The notes under the pieces were generated by a model. The model did no database searches and was not told the origin of the DNA. It saw only the letters and a list, made by a program, of their open reading frames with translations. Shown here piece after piece: positions 6,928 through 12,418 of a DNA stretch of 12,418 nt. The position numbers and the translations under genes were made by a program. Numbering within the stretch: position 1 is the stretch's first letter; the number at the start of each line of letters is the position of its first letter. The stretch lies in assembly GCA_030606385.1 (NCBI GenBank), contig JAUWGN010000011.1, positions 1 through 12,418 on the forward strand, read 5' to 3'. The DNA comes from Dehalococcoidia bacterium (lineage in GTDB: Bacteria > Chloroflexota > Dehalococcoidia > GIF9 > AB-539-J10).

Positions 6928-7905
6928 ATGAGATTAAAAGAGGGAATGGCAGGCCCCAGAATTATGATAAAAGAATATGAGCTATTAGATGGCTCCACAA
7001 CACCATTAGTTCAACAGGTTGGAGATGGCTCGATTGTAAGAAGATTTGATAAGACGCCTCCTCCTCTCAAGCAGATCAATGTTGTATGTCCCCATTTCCT
7101 TGAGCTGAAATGGGCTTATGGCTGTCCATTTGATTGTGCTTGGTGTTACTTAAAAGGGACTTTCAGATTCTTGCCCACTCACACAAGACCGGTGATTAAG
7201 GATTATGAAAAAATAGAATTGCATACCAGAAGATTCCTCAGCCAAGTAACAACGCCTGAGATACTTAATACAGGCGAGATAGCTGATTCCCTAATGTGGG
7301 AAGGCTCGAACAAGGCATTCTCTAAATTTATTATTCCTATATTTGAAGAACAAGATAGGCATAAAGTATTGTTTGTTACTAAGTCCGATAATATAAATAC
7401 TTTGCTAGAGATTAATCCGCACAATCAAGTCATTGCTAGCCTTAGCCTTAATGCAGACAACGTGGCCCAGAGATGGGAACGAGGTGCCCCATCGGTTCAT
7501 AGAAGGATTGAAGCTGGTCGAAAACTCAGCCAGGCAGGCTATGAAGTGAGGATACGAATCGACCCGATAGTACCGGTTTCAGATTGGAAGACACATTATA
7601 CAAATCTTGTCGACCAAATTTTCAGGAGTTTTGCTCCAGCACGAATTACACTCGGGTCGCTTCGAGGACTGCAGAGCACCATCAATGGGGCTACAGATAA
7701 AAGCTGGCAGGAGTATCTCAAGGAGAACTCTAACTGGGGAAAGAAGGTAGAGTTTAATACTCGCTATGAAATATACGCCACAATCATTGACCTGCTAAAG
7801 CAAAGATACAACTACAAGGAAGTTGCTCTCTGTAAAGAAACTCTGGCAATGTGGGCAAAGCTGGGGATGGATTACAGGAAGATTAAGTGTAACTGCGTGT
7901 GGTGA
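6928..7905 (+). CDS. SPL-like radical SAM protein, three-Cys-motif partner of TcmP
   Basis: A 325-residue protein with Cys66-x3-Cys70-x2-Cys73 (in GCPFDCAWCY), the canonical radical SAM 4Fe-4S motif. A TGE at 115-117 would contact SAM, and LFVTKSDN (148-155), ERIEAGRKL-like HRRIEAGRKLSQAGYEVRIR and IDPIVPVSDW (211-220) give the layout of the spore photoproduct lyase family. That family repairs the thymine dimer spore photoproduct. However, no cysteine occurs between Cys73 and Cys302, so the H-donor cysteine used by Bacillus lyase seems absent. The protein instead ends in a Cys321-Asn-Cys323-Val-Trp tail. Its true substrate is therefore unknown. The start ATG 6928 is six bases after tcmP with a weak 'caggaa'; ATG 6946 or 6964 are alternatives. 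The 3' end is repeated three times downstream as decayed fragments. Confidence 0.82.
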   Translation: MRLKEGMAGPRIMIKEYELLDGSTTPLVQQVGDGSIVRRFDKTPPPLKQINVVCPHFLELKWAYGCPFDCAWCYLKGTFRFLPTHTRPVIKDYEKIELHTRRFLSQVTTPEILNTGEIADSLMWEGSNKAFSKFIIPIFEEQDRHKVLFVTKSDNINTLLEINPHNQVIASLSLNADNVAQRWERGAPSVHRRIEAGRKLSQAGYEVRIRIDPIVPVSDWKTHYTNLVDQIFRSFAPARITLGSLRGLQSTINGATDKSWQEYLKENSNWGKKVEFNTRYEIYATIIDLLKQRYNYKEVALCKETLAMWAKLGMDYRKIKCNCVW

Positions 7906-7955
7906 AATTTGGAAGAGATTATTTTTTGGCACATAAAAAGCGGCCCCTGCGAGCG

Positions 7956-7972
7956 ACTAGCTTACAGCTAGT
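7956..7972 (+). other. Perfect short hairpin ACTAGCT-tac-AGCTAGT
   Basis: A 7-bp perfect inverted repeat with a 3-base loop, 50 bp after the radical SAM stop. It is only moderately GC-rich and is followed by 'ttatgcc' rather than a T run, so it is not a convincing intrinsic terminator. It might stabilise the 3' end of the operon message. The surrounding 7906-8010 has no gene that I can see. Confidence 0.35.
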
Positions 7973-8010
7973 TTATGCCACCTTCCGGTAACACACTTAA
8001 CGCAGGACTT

Positions 8011-8143
8011 ACCCGCTACTACAAATATAATGCGCTAATACTCACTTCGTCAAGATACCTGTGACACAAAAGAGGAAACCCTGGCAATGTGGGCAAAGCT
8101 GGGGATGGACTATAGAAAGATTAAATGTAACTGCGTGTGGTGA
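8011..8143 (+). pseudogene. Decayed 3' end of a radical SAM paralogue (copy 1)
   Basis: The last 66 bases (8078-8143) match the final 22 codons of the intact radical SAM gene (7840-7905) at 61 of 66 positions. All five changes are transitions at third codon positions and are silent, so the encoded tail, including CNCVW and the stop, is identical. An extra Glu codon just upstream (AAA GAG GAA) is shared with copy 3 but not with the intact gene. Farther upstream the match is patchy: 'acccgctac' at 8011 answers the Thr-Arg-Tyr codons at 7759, and 'aagatac' at 8052 answers 7803, with small deletions that break the frame. It looks like the remnant of a formerly functional homologue whose body was deleted. 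Confidence 0.75.
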
Positions 8144-8157
8144 AAGTATCGTGATAG

Positions 8158-8172
8158 ACCACGTGGTATACT
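8158..8172 (+). promoter_or_regulatory. hicBA promoter -10 with adjoining palindrome
   Basis: TATACT (8167-8172) matches the -10 consensus at five of six bases, 19 bp before the hicB start. It directly abuts a perfect 10-bp palindrome, ACCACGTGGT (8158-8167), which sits in the spacer and suggests an operator. A clear -35 box is not visible. The encoded short HicB lacks an obvious DNA-binding domain, so which protein binds here is open. Confidence 0.4.
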
Positions 8173-8190
8173 AGTTAAAAGAAGCGCGTT

Positions 8191-8403
8191 ATGTGGAAAG
8201 AGTTTACCGTTATCATCGAACGTGATGAAGAAGGCTTCTTTGTGGGCACCGTGCCTTCCCTCAAAGGGTGTCATACTCAAGCTCGTTCCTTAGACGAGCT
8301 TATGGAGCGTACAAAAGAGGCTATTCACCTCTGCTTGGAAGTAGAAGGGGAAACAGCTCCCGAGCCATTACAACTGGTAGGTGTCCAAAAGGTAGCTCTA
8401 TGA
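8191..8403 (+). CDS. hicB: HicB-family antitoxin, short form
   Basis: A 70-residue protein with the HicB/UPF0150 partial RNase H-like fold: FTVIIERDEEGFFVGTVPSLKGCHTQARSLDELMERTKEAIHLCLE. It would bind and neutralise the HicA RNase. Unlike longer HicB proteins it stops after this domain, at 'LQLVGVQKVAL', with no C-terminal ribbon-helix-helix or HTH domain. The order is hicB then hicA, the reverse of the classical Escherichia order but frequent elsewhere. The TGA stop overlaps the hicA start as ATGA. The ribosome site is weak ('aaaagaag' about ten bases upstream). The gene begins 47 bp after the first radical SAM tail remnant. Confidence 0.85.
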   Translation: MWKEFTVIIERDEEGFFVGTVPSLKGCHTQARSLDELMERTKEAIHLCLEVEGETAPEPLQLVGVQKVAL

Positions 8404-8573
8404 GCCGATTACCTCGCCTAACGGGCAGCGAGGTAGTTCGTGCTCTACAGAAAGCAGACTTTGAAATAGTTCGTCAGCGAGGTAGCCATGTTTATATGAG
8501 ACACGCTGATGGGCGAGCCACTGTAGTGCCAGTGCACAAAGGTGAGGATTTAGGCCACGGCATCTTATCTTAA
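8400..8573 (+). CDS. hicA: HicA-family toxin, C-terminus lost by frameshift
   Basis: A 57-residue product in the present frame. It has the double-stranded-RNA-binding-like HicA fold: LTGSEVVRALQKADFEIVRQRGSHVYMRH with the catalytic His in GSH, then VVPVHKGEDLGHGILS. HicA proteins normally continue with a final helix. Here TAA (8571-8573) follows directly, but one base later (from 8572) the codons give KILRDVELSRQEFRKLL and a stop at 8623-8625. A single extra T near 8571 therefore separates the two halves, and the corrected protein would be 74 residues. It could be an inactivating mutation, a sequencing error, or less likely recoding. ATG 8400 is chosen because of the ATGA overlap with hicB. 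Whether the truncated toxin is active is unknown. Confidence 0.85.
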   Translation: MSRLPRLTGSEVVRALQKADFEIVRQRGSHVYMRHADGRATVVPVHKGEDLGHGILS

Positions 8574-8625
8574 GATCCTACGAGATGTAGAGTTAAGTCG
8601 CCAAGAATTTCGTAAGCTACTATAA
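8571..8625 (+). pseudogene. hicA: Out-of-frame 3' end of hicA
   Basis: Codons from 8572 encode KILRDVELSRQEFRKLL and then TAA. This is the expected last helix of HicA, following on from HGILS at the end of the intact frame. It is displaced by one base, and the preserved codons suggest a recent frameshift. Confidence 0.8.
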
Positions 8626-8644
8626 GCGTAACTCAACTTTACCA

Positions 8645-8713
8645 GCAATGTGGGCAAGGCTGGGGGTGGACTATAAGAAGATTAAGTACAATCGAATTCG
8701 CTCCCGGCGGTAG
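8645..8713 (+). pseudogene. Decayed radical SAM 3' end (copy 2)
   Basis: Bases 8646-8692 align with 7847-7893 of the intact gene. The frame starting at 8648 reads MWARLGVDYKKIKYN against MWAKLGMDYRKIKCN, mostly conservative changes with the first tail cysteine replaced by Tyr. It then runs on through unrelated codons to TAG at 8711. The base changes within the aligned part are transitions. It follows the broken hicA by 20 bp and is more diverged than copy 1. Between it and copy 3 (8714-8862) I see no gene, only AT-rich sequence around 8779-8820. Confidence 0.65.
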
Positions 8714-8862
8714 GAGCCCACGCCTCTACAGACGCTGCCACCCTCTTCGGATGACCAACCGAACTCCAGGAGCCATTCAATTAATTATAATGTTACTCAA
8801 ACATTAGATGTTGGTCAATTTTTCTCTTCAGTGACGTTTCATTTTGACACAATAGGCTGCAA

Positions 8863-8946
8863 GCCGAAGCTGCCCTTTGCAAAGAGGAAACCCTGGAAGT
8901 ACGGGCAAAGCTGGGTACAGACTACAGGAACATTACAATCTGGTGA
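8863..8946 (+). pseudogene. Decayed radical SAM 3' end (copy 3)
   Basis: The frame from 8863 reads AEAALCKEETLEVRAKLG, then TDYRNITIW and TGA. The intact protein has KEVALCKETLAMWAKLG, then MDYRKIKCNCVW. The reading frame and the final Trp-stop are kept, with three tail codons missing, including the CNC cysteines. Sixteen bases at 8881-8896 are identical to copy 1 at 8069-8084, including the extra Glu codon absent from the intact gene. Copies 1 and 3 are therefore closer to each other there than to the parent. It ends two bases before the convergent SDR gene. Confidence 0.68.
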
Positions 8947-8948
8947 GA

Positions 8949-9896
8949 CTAACTGGCGGCCTTGACATGTCTGGCGAAATCCTCAAAGGCCTCCTTTGTA
9001 GTGTACTTAAATTTATAATTTAGTTCTTTCTTTAGCTTTTCATTACTGGCAATCCACGGATAACGGACCATATTCAAAGCAGGACCTGGAAATTCTGTCA
9101 TAAACTTCATGCGCAAAAGCCACATTAAGTCGGTTAATGGATACAGTACGGATGCCGGTAATTTCAAAGGCCGGTTGCCGAGGATACGCAGCATCTCTTC
9201 AAAGGTCATGGTGCCATCGGCAGCCAAATTGTATGCCCCTTCTTTCTTGTTCGACAGCAACTGATAGATAATCTCTACAAGGTCATCTTCATGTATGAAC
9301 TGAAACGGTGCAGTATCTCGTGGCAGTGACACCATCTTCTTTTTAAGATGCCTGGCGAGCGGATTATCAAATCCAGGGCCTACTACGAAACTTGGCCTTA
9401 TAATAGTCAGGCATACATCAGGGTGGGTTTCCTTAAACTCTTTGTAGATAAACTCCAGCTCTTTTTTGTTTTTGGAGTACGTGAAATCGTCATTTCCCCT
9501 CAGGGGAGAGTCCTCTGTCAACAAAGATGGGTTATCTTTATGGAACCCGTACGCGGTAGTAGAAGAACAACATAAAAGCTGGCCCACGCCAGCCCTGGCG
9601 CATGAATCCAAAAAGTTCTTTGTCCCTTTGATATTAATGTCTTCCATCAAGGTTTTATTGTGTATGGGTGGCAAAATGTAAGCAGTATGGATAGCACAAT
9701 CTATGCCCCTTATTAAGAGTATTGGGGACATATCGTCCCTGACATCATGCTGTATAAACTCCAATTTTTTCGAGGTATATGAAGGTGGCTTTACATCAAT
9801 TCCTGCAATGCTTCCCACCTCATCCTTCTGGTCAAACAGAGAGACAAGCTTGGAGCCAAAATAACCTGAGACACCGGTTATGAATATATTCTTCAT
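8949..9896 (-). CDS. NAD-dependent epimerase/dehydratase-like extended SDR
   Basis: A 315-residue cytoplasmic oxidoreductase. The N-terminal Rossmann motif is TGVSGYFG (7-14), the adenine-contact DVRD is at 51-54, the active-site Ser region is SSTTAYG (111-117) and the catalytic YSKNK is Tyr140-Lys144. 'IIRPSFVVGPG' and 'FIHEDDLVEIIYQLL' are typical of extended SDRs of the sugar-epimerase/3-beta-hydroxysteroid type. The substrate cannot be told from the sequence. AGGAGG lies eight bases before ATG on the minus strand, so the start is secure. It is the last gene of the minus-strand operon, 50 bp after the acetone-carboxylase gamma gene. The context hints at a role in handling a ketone or its product, but this is inference. 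Confidence 0.85.
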   Translation of the reverse strand: MKNIFITGVSGYFGSKLVSLFDQKDEVGSIAGIDVKPPSYTSKKLEFIQHDVRDDMSPILLIRGIDCAIHTAYILPPIHNKTLMEDINIKGTKNFLDSCARAGVGQLLCCSSTTAYGFHKDNPSLLTEDSPLRGNDDFTYSKNKKELEFIYKEFKETHPDVCLTIIRPSFVVGPGFDNPLARHLKKKMVSLPRDTAPFQFIHEDDLVEIIYQLLSNKKEGAYNLAADGTMTFEEMLRILGNRPLKLPASVLYPLTDLMWLLRMKFMTEFPGPALNMVRYPWIASNEKLKKELNYKFKYTTKEAFEDFARHVKAAS

Positions 9897-9904
9897 AAAT
9901 AAGG

Positions 9905-9910
9905 CCTCCT
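9905..9910 (-). promoter_or_regulatory. Strong Shine-Dalgarno of the SDR gene
   Basis: AGGAGG on the minus strand, eight bases ahead of the SDR start ATG at 9896. It fixes the start and indicates independent ribosome loading despite the operon position. Confidence 0.7.
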
Positions 9911-9946
9911 ATCCTCACTATTATCTGAAGACAGGATATACCTTAA

Positions 9947-10459
9947 TTACGCTCCCTTCTTATCGGGAGCCGACCTCCCCAACCATTCCTCATAGAAAGT
10001 GTCTATATCAGGGAGAAAATTGAATATCGGAGGGTAGCCGGGAGACGCCAGCTCTGTATCCAAAAGCGTCAGACAGCCAGGACAGTAATATTCCCTTATT
10101 TCCTCCCATTGTGGATCCGAATGCATGTAGGGTGGATATATCTCATCGAGGCTTTCGTTGGTGTCCCTCACCCTTATCCGGCACTTTGTCTTCCAGTTCT
10201 CCCGGTAATCGCCGAATTCGTAGCCACAATCACACTTGACTATCCTCTTCCCTCCTTTTGACACAATGTATAAGTGTTCATGGAGGGGCAGGAGGATTTT
10301 CTCCTTCCAGGGAACACGTTTTTGCAGGGTCTCCATAACCTTTTCGAACCTATCGCTATCCTTTTCCTCAGATAATATTAGCCTCAACTCAGGCCACGGC
10401 AGTTTACCGTCTATCATCCTTGCGATAGTTTCGACATCGTATTTATCATATTTTTTCAT
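9947..10459 (-). CDS. acxC: Acetone carboxylase gamma subunit-like zinc protein
   Basis: A 170-residue protein, the usual length for acetone carboxylase gamma subunits (about 168). 'KCDCGYEFGDYRENWKTKC' (75-93), 'YCPGCLTLLDTE' (125-136), 'PPIFNFLPDIDTFYEEWLG' (143-161) and IYPPYMHSDPQWEEIREYY are all strong family matches. Cys76, Cys78, Cys126 and Cys129 form a zinc-ribbon-like set. In the known Xanthobacter enzyme, alpha, beta and gamma subunits carboxylate acetone to acetoacetate with ATP and bicarbonate. Its ATG immediately follows the alpha-subunit stop (TAAATG), and the AGGAGGA ribosome site lies inside the end of the alpha gene, so the two are coupled. A small GCTCCC/GGGAGC hairpin lies at the 3' end. 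The substrate could be a ketone other than acetone. Confidence 0.88.
   Translation of the reverse strand: MKKYDKYDVETIARMIDGKLPWPELRLILSEEKDSDRFEKVMETLQKRVPWKEKILLPLHEHLYIVSKGGKRIVKCDCGYEFGDYRENWKTKCRIRVRDTNESLDEIYPPYMHSDPQWEEIREYYCPGCLTLLDTELASPGYPPIFNFLPDIDTFYEEWLGRSAPDKKGA
9951..9970 (-). other. Small GC hairpin at the end of the gamma-subunit gene
   Basis: GCTCCC (9951-9956) and GGGAGC (9965-9970) are a perfect 6-bp inverted repeat with an 8-base loop. It lies just before the stop codon on the minus strand. No T run follows, so it is not a standard terminator. It could slow read-through into the SDR gene, but chance is also possible. Confidence 0.25.
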
Positions 10460-12418
10460 TTATTCCTCCTCTAATTTGAACCTGAAATCCTCAGGCAGAT
10501 TCCAAAACCCGAGGAACTCCTTCCCCCATCTTCTAGATAATTGGATGCTCTCGTTATACATCCGCTTGATAGGCTCGATCAGGTTACCATCCACTATTCT
10601 CTTCTTCTCCTTTTGATAAAACTCTTCGAAAGTCATCGACTTCTCTTCCCTTTCCTTGCGAAGCTGCTCCCTACGCTTTTTTGTCTGTTCATAATCAATC
10701 GACCACTCCCTCTTTGCCTCATCATATGCAGCCACAACTCCATAGACATTGTAGACAATATCCTTTGTGAATACCTTATCCTTAAGGTCTTTCTTCACCA
10801 GGTTTACCTCACGCTCCAGCGGATCGCCATATCCTGGAGCTCCTGATTCCCTCCAATGCACAAGGTCATGATTCTTAAGGCCTATGGGCGTCATGAATCC
10901 TTCAGGCGTCCTTGTTATCTTGCCCTTTATGAATCTCTCGAATTCTCCATGGGTTGGGTCTGGGTCTCCCAGTGGATATGGCTTCTTATTTTTAACCACA
11001 TCAGGCATGTTAGTATTTTCAGCACGAAGAATATAGGAAGTTGCCTGTGGGTATCCTCCATGCATGCCGCCACAGCCGGCGAAACATAACCCCTCTGCAG
11101 CATTGAAGAATATGACATTATGCGAGTTATGAATCATTGCCACTGTCTCAAAATTTGTGCCTCCCCTGTATTTGCCATGACCGGCAATATTCGGCTTCAG
11201 TTGCCTTGAAAGATATGGGATGCCTCCCTGAATGACCTCCCATGTTTCCACATCTCCCAGGTTTCCCTCTGGATTCCACATCGCATATCCACTATTGAAC
11301 CCATCGGTAACAGCACTGGCTGGATATCCCTGTCCAGCTATCTCAAAGGTACAAAGAGCCCAATATTGCCCCGCCAGAGGTCCTTTGTCGAAAAATCCAC
11401 CGCCCTGAATGGCATCTGCAGTGTGAGAATATCCGGGAACAACCTCCTCCCTAAATCCCCTGCTGAAGAAACCATAAGAAATGCACCTCATCATGCTGGT
11501 ATAAGCTGGTATCAGGTTGCCCCAGGGGTTGTTGTAAGATAGGTAAGGGTCACCTGGATTGCACCACGTCCCCAAGGGATAGTCTTTATCCACAGCCAGG
11601 TAAGCCCCATCGTTTACCTTATCACGATGTATGACGCACTGAGTTAGAAGAACCCACTGCCCCCCTTCCATAGCCCCTATCCCACAGTTGAATGAAAATG
11701 ATTGTGCGGCACTTGAGCCATCGAAGGACAGCGATAAGCCGCCATCAGTCTTGACTACAAGTTCTACCGGCATATGGGTTGCAATGTCTTTGTCTGCCTG
11801 CGGTTTCAACGCTTTGCCCTTCATGGGGGCATCCATAACTGATGAAGCCCTATATCTTCCGGGAATCAAAAGTTGCCTGATGCGGGCAATGAAAGTTCTC
11901 TTTCCATCCTCTATTGTCTCTCGAATGAATCTTTTGTAGTACTCTATTCCTTCATCTTTTATGAAATCGAGGGTCGCATCCCTTATCATCAGACATCCTG
12001 ACAACCTGCACTTTTCATCCAGTTCCCAGAACATGGGAGTTCGCACAGCCCTTTTGGCACCGATCATGTGGTCCTTCCATATTTGATCGTTGGAGCCTAT
12101 CTTCAAACATGTATAGAAGACGCCATCATCAAAGCGCTCAACAGTACATGTCAAATCGTGCCCGGGGACAATACCTCCAATATCCACCTGATGAGTCACT
12201 CCCCCCACCCAACCAACGAGCTCATCTTCCCAGAAAATGGGAATGAGCGTCTGGACATCGGTGGTATGAACGTTCCCGCACAGGCAGTCGTTGTTAAGAA
12301 AAATATCTCCGGGATTGATGCCAACTTCTTCTTCATAGTTCTCCCTTATTATGAACTTTATAGCCTCGCTCATCGTGTGCACATGGACCATGATTCCAGT
12401 AGAGACGACAACAGAATC
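10460..12418 (-). CDS. acxB: Acetone carboxylase alpha subunit-like (HyuB family), 5' end outside window
   Basis: The frame stays open to the right edge, so 652 C-terminal residues are seen and the start lies outside; the Met at 12391 is internal. Family alpha subunits are about 770 residues, so roughly 120 are missing. It is a hydantoinase B/acetone carboxylase alpha protein: 'GINPGDIFLNND' followed by 'CGNVHTTDVQ', 'GWVGGVTHQVDIGG', 'NPWGNLIPAYTSMMRCI', 'AGHGKYRGGTNFETV' and 'PGYGDPLEREVNLVKKDL'. The C-terminus 'MTFEEFYQKEKKRI' plus 'RRWGKEFLGFWNLPEDFRF' matches the acetone carboxylase branch rather than ATP-dependent hydantoinases. The gamma subunit starts directly at its stop codon. In Xanthobacter the order is beta, alpha, gamma, so a HyuA-like beta gene is expected just upstream, outside the window. 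Confidence 0.88.
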   Translation of the reverse strand, partial: DSVVVSTGIMVHVHTMSEAIKFIIRENYEEEVGINPGDIFLNNDCLCGNVHTTDVQTLIPIFWEDELVGWVGGVTHQVDIGGIVPGHDLTCTVERFDDGVFYTCLKIGSNDQIWKDHMIGAKRAVRTPMFWELDEKCRLSGCLMIRDATLDFIKDEGIEYYKRFIRETIEDGKRTFIARIRQLLIPGRYRASSVMDAPMKGKALKPQADKDIATHMPVELVVKTDGGLSLSFDGSSAAQSFSFNCGIGAMEGGQWVLLTQCVIHRDKVNDGAYLAVDKDYPLGTWCNPGDPYLSYNNPWGNLIPAYTSMMRCISYGFFSRGFREEVVPGYSHTADAIQGGGFFDKGPLAGQYWALCTFEIAGQGYPASAVTDGFNSGYAMWNPEGNLGDVETWEVIQGGIPYLSRQLKPNIAGHGKYRGGTNFETVAMIHNSHNVIFFNAAEGLCFAGCGGMHGGYPQATSYILRAENTNMPDVVKNKKPYPLGDPDPTHGEFERFIKGKITRTPEGFMTPIGLKNHDLVHWRESGAPGYGDPLEREVNLVKKDLKDKVFTKDIVYNVYGVVAAYDEAKREWSIDYEQTKKRREQLRKEREEKSMTFEEFYQKEKKRIVDGNLIEPIKRMYNESIQLSRRWGKEFLGFWNLPEDFRFKLEEE

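Noticed and set aside
7837..8143. Diversity-generating retroelement: variable repeat at the gene end and template repeat downstream
   Set aside because: The differences are silent transitions and are not concentrated at template adenines. No reverse transcriptase or accessory gene is present in the window.
8268..8399. Longer hicA start inside hicB
   Set aside because: The upstream part is hicB read in another frame. The ATGA overlap and the HicA family start favour 8400.
8700..8717. GCTCC/GGAGC hairpin as a terminator after tail copy 2
   Set aside because: The stem is only five base pairs with an 8-base loop and no following T run.
8753..8790. Possible further radical SAM remnant ('gaccaa' ... 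'aggag' resembling 7612-7628)
   Set aside because: The match is only about a dozen scattered bases in AT-rich sequence, too weak to separate from chance.
9910..9938. TATCCT/AGGATA inverted repeat between the gamma and SDR genes
   Set aside because: Six weak pairs around a 17-base loop give no stable structure, and it overlaps the SDR ribosome-site region.

Overview
The window looks like an accessory island set between two ordinary metabolic loci in an uncultivated, probably anaerobic bacterium. Short interspersed repeats of the 'tcattgcgagg ... gtggcaat' type surround the first gene. I associate such repeats with environmental genomes, including Dehalococcoidia-like Chloroflexota, but the lineage is a weak inference.

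Left edge (1-1468): three 28-bp tandem units lead into mtnA (methylthioribose-1-phosphate isomerase). A 315-bp intergenic stretch follows, holding more copies of the same repeat family in both orientations.

Island core (about 1420-7905, all + strand): a clear sigma70-type promoter overlapped by a perfect inverted repeat precedes an RHH antitoxin/RelE toxin pair. Then come an orphan RadC N-terminal helix-hairpin-helix protein, a large single-chain type IIG-like restriction-methyltransferase (PD-ExK nuclease, N6-adenine methylase, TaqI-like specificity region), a TcmP 'three-Cys-motif partner' protein with methyltransferase-like motifs, and a spore-photoproduct-lyase-like radical SAM protein carrying the CX3CX2C motif. 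Gaps are 31 bp or less and most junctions overlap, so the set can be read as one operon. A restriction enzyme translationally coupled to a TcmP/radical SAM pair is the best candidate here for an undescribed defence or DNA-modification system.

Island right half (7906-8948): the end of the radical SAM gene recurs three times as short, decayed copies. The nearest copy differs from the intact gene only at synonymous third positions over 66 bp. Between the first and second copies sits a HicBA toxin-antitoxin pair. Its hicA reading frame is broken by one extra base near the 3' end, and the lost C-terminal helix is still encoded in the next frame.

Right edge (8949-12418, - strand): a convergent catabolic operon encodes an acetone-carboxylase-type alpha subunit (cut by the window edge), its zinc-binding gamma subunit, and an NAD-dependent epimerase/dehydratase-like SDR. 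The beta (HyuA-like) subunit is expected just outside the window.
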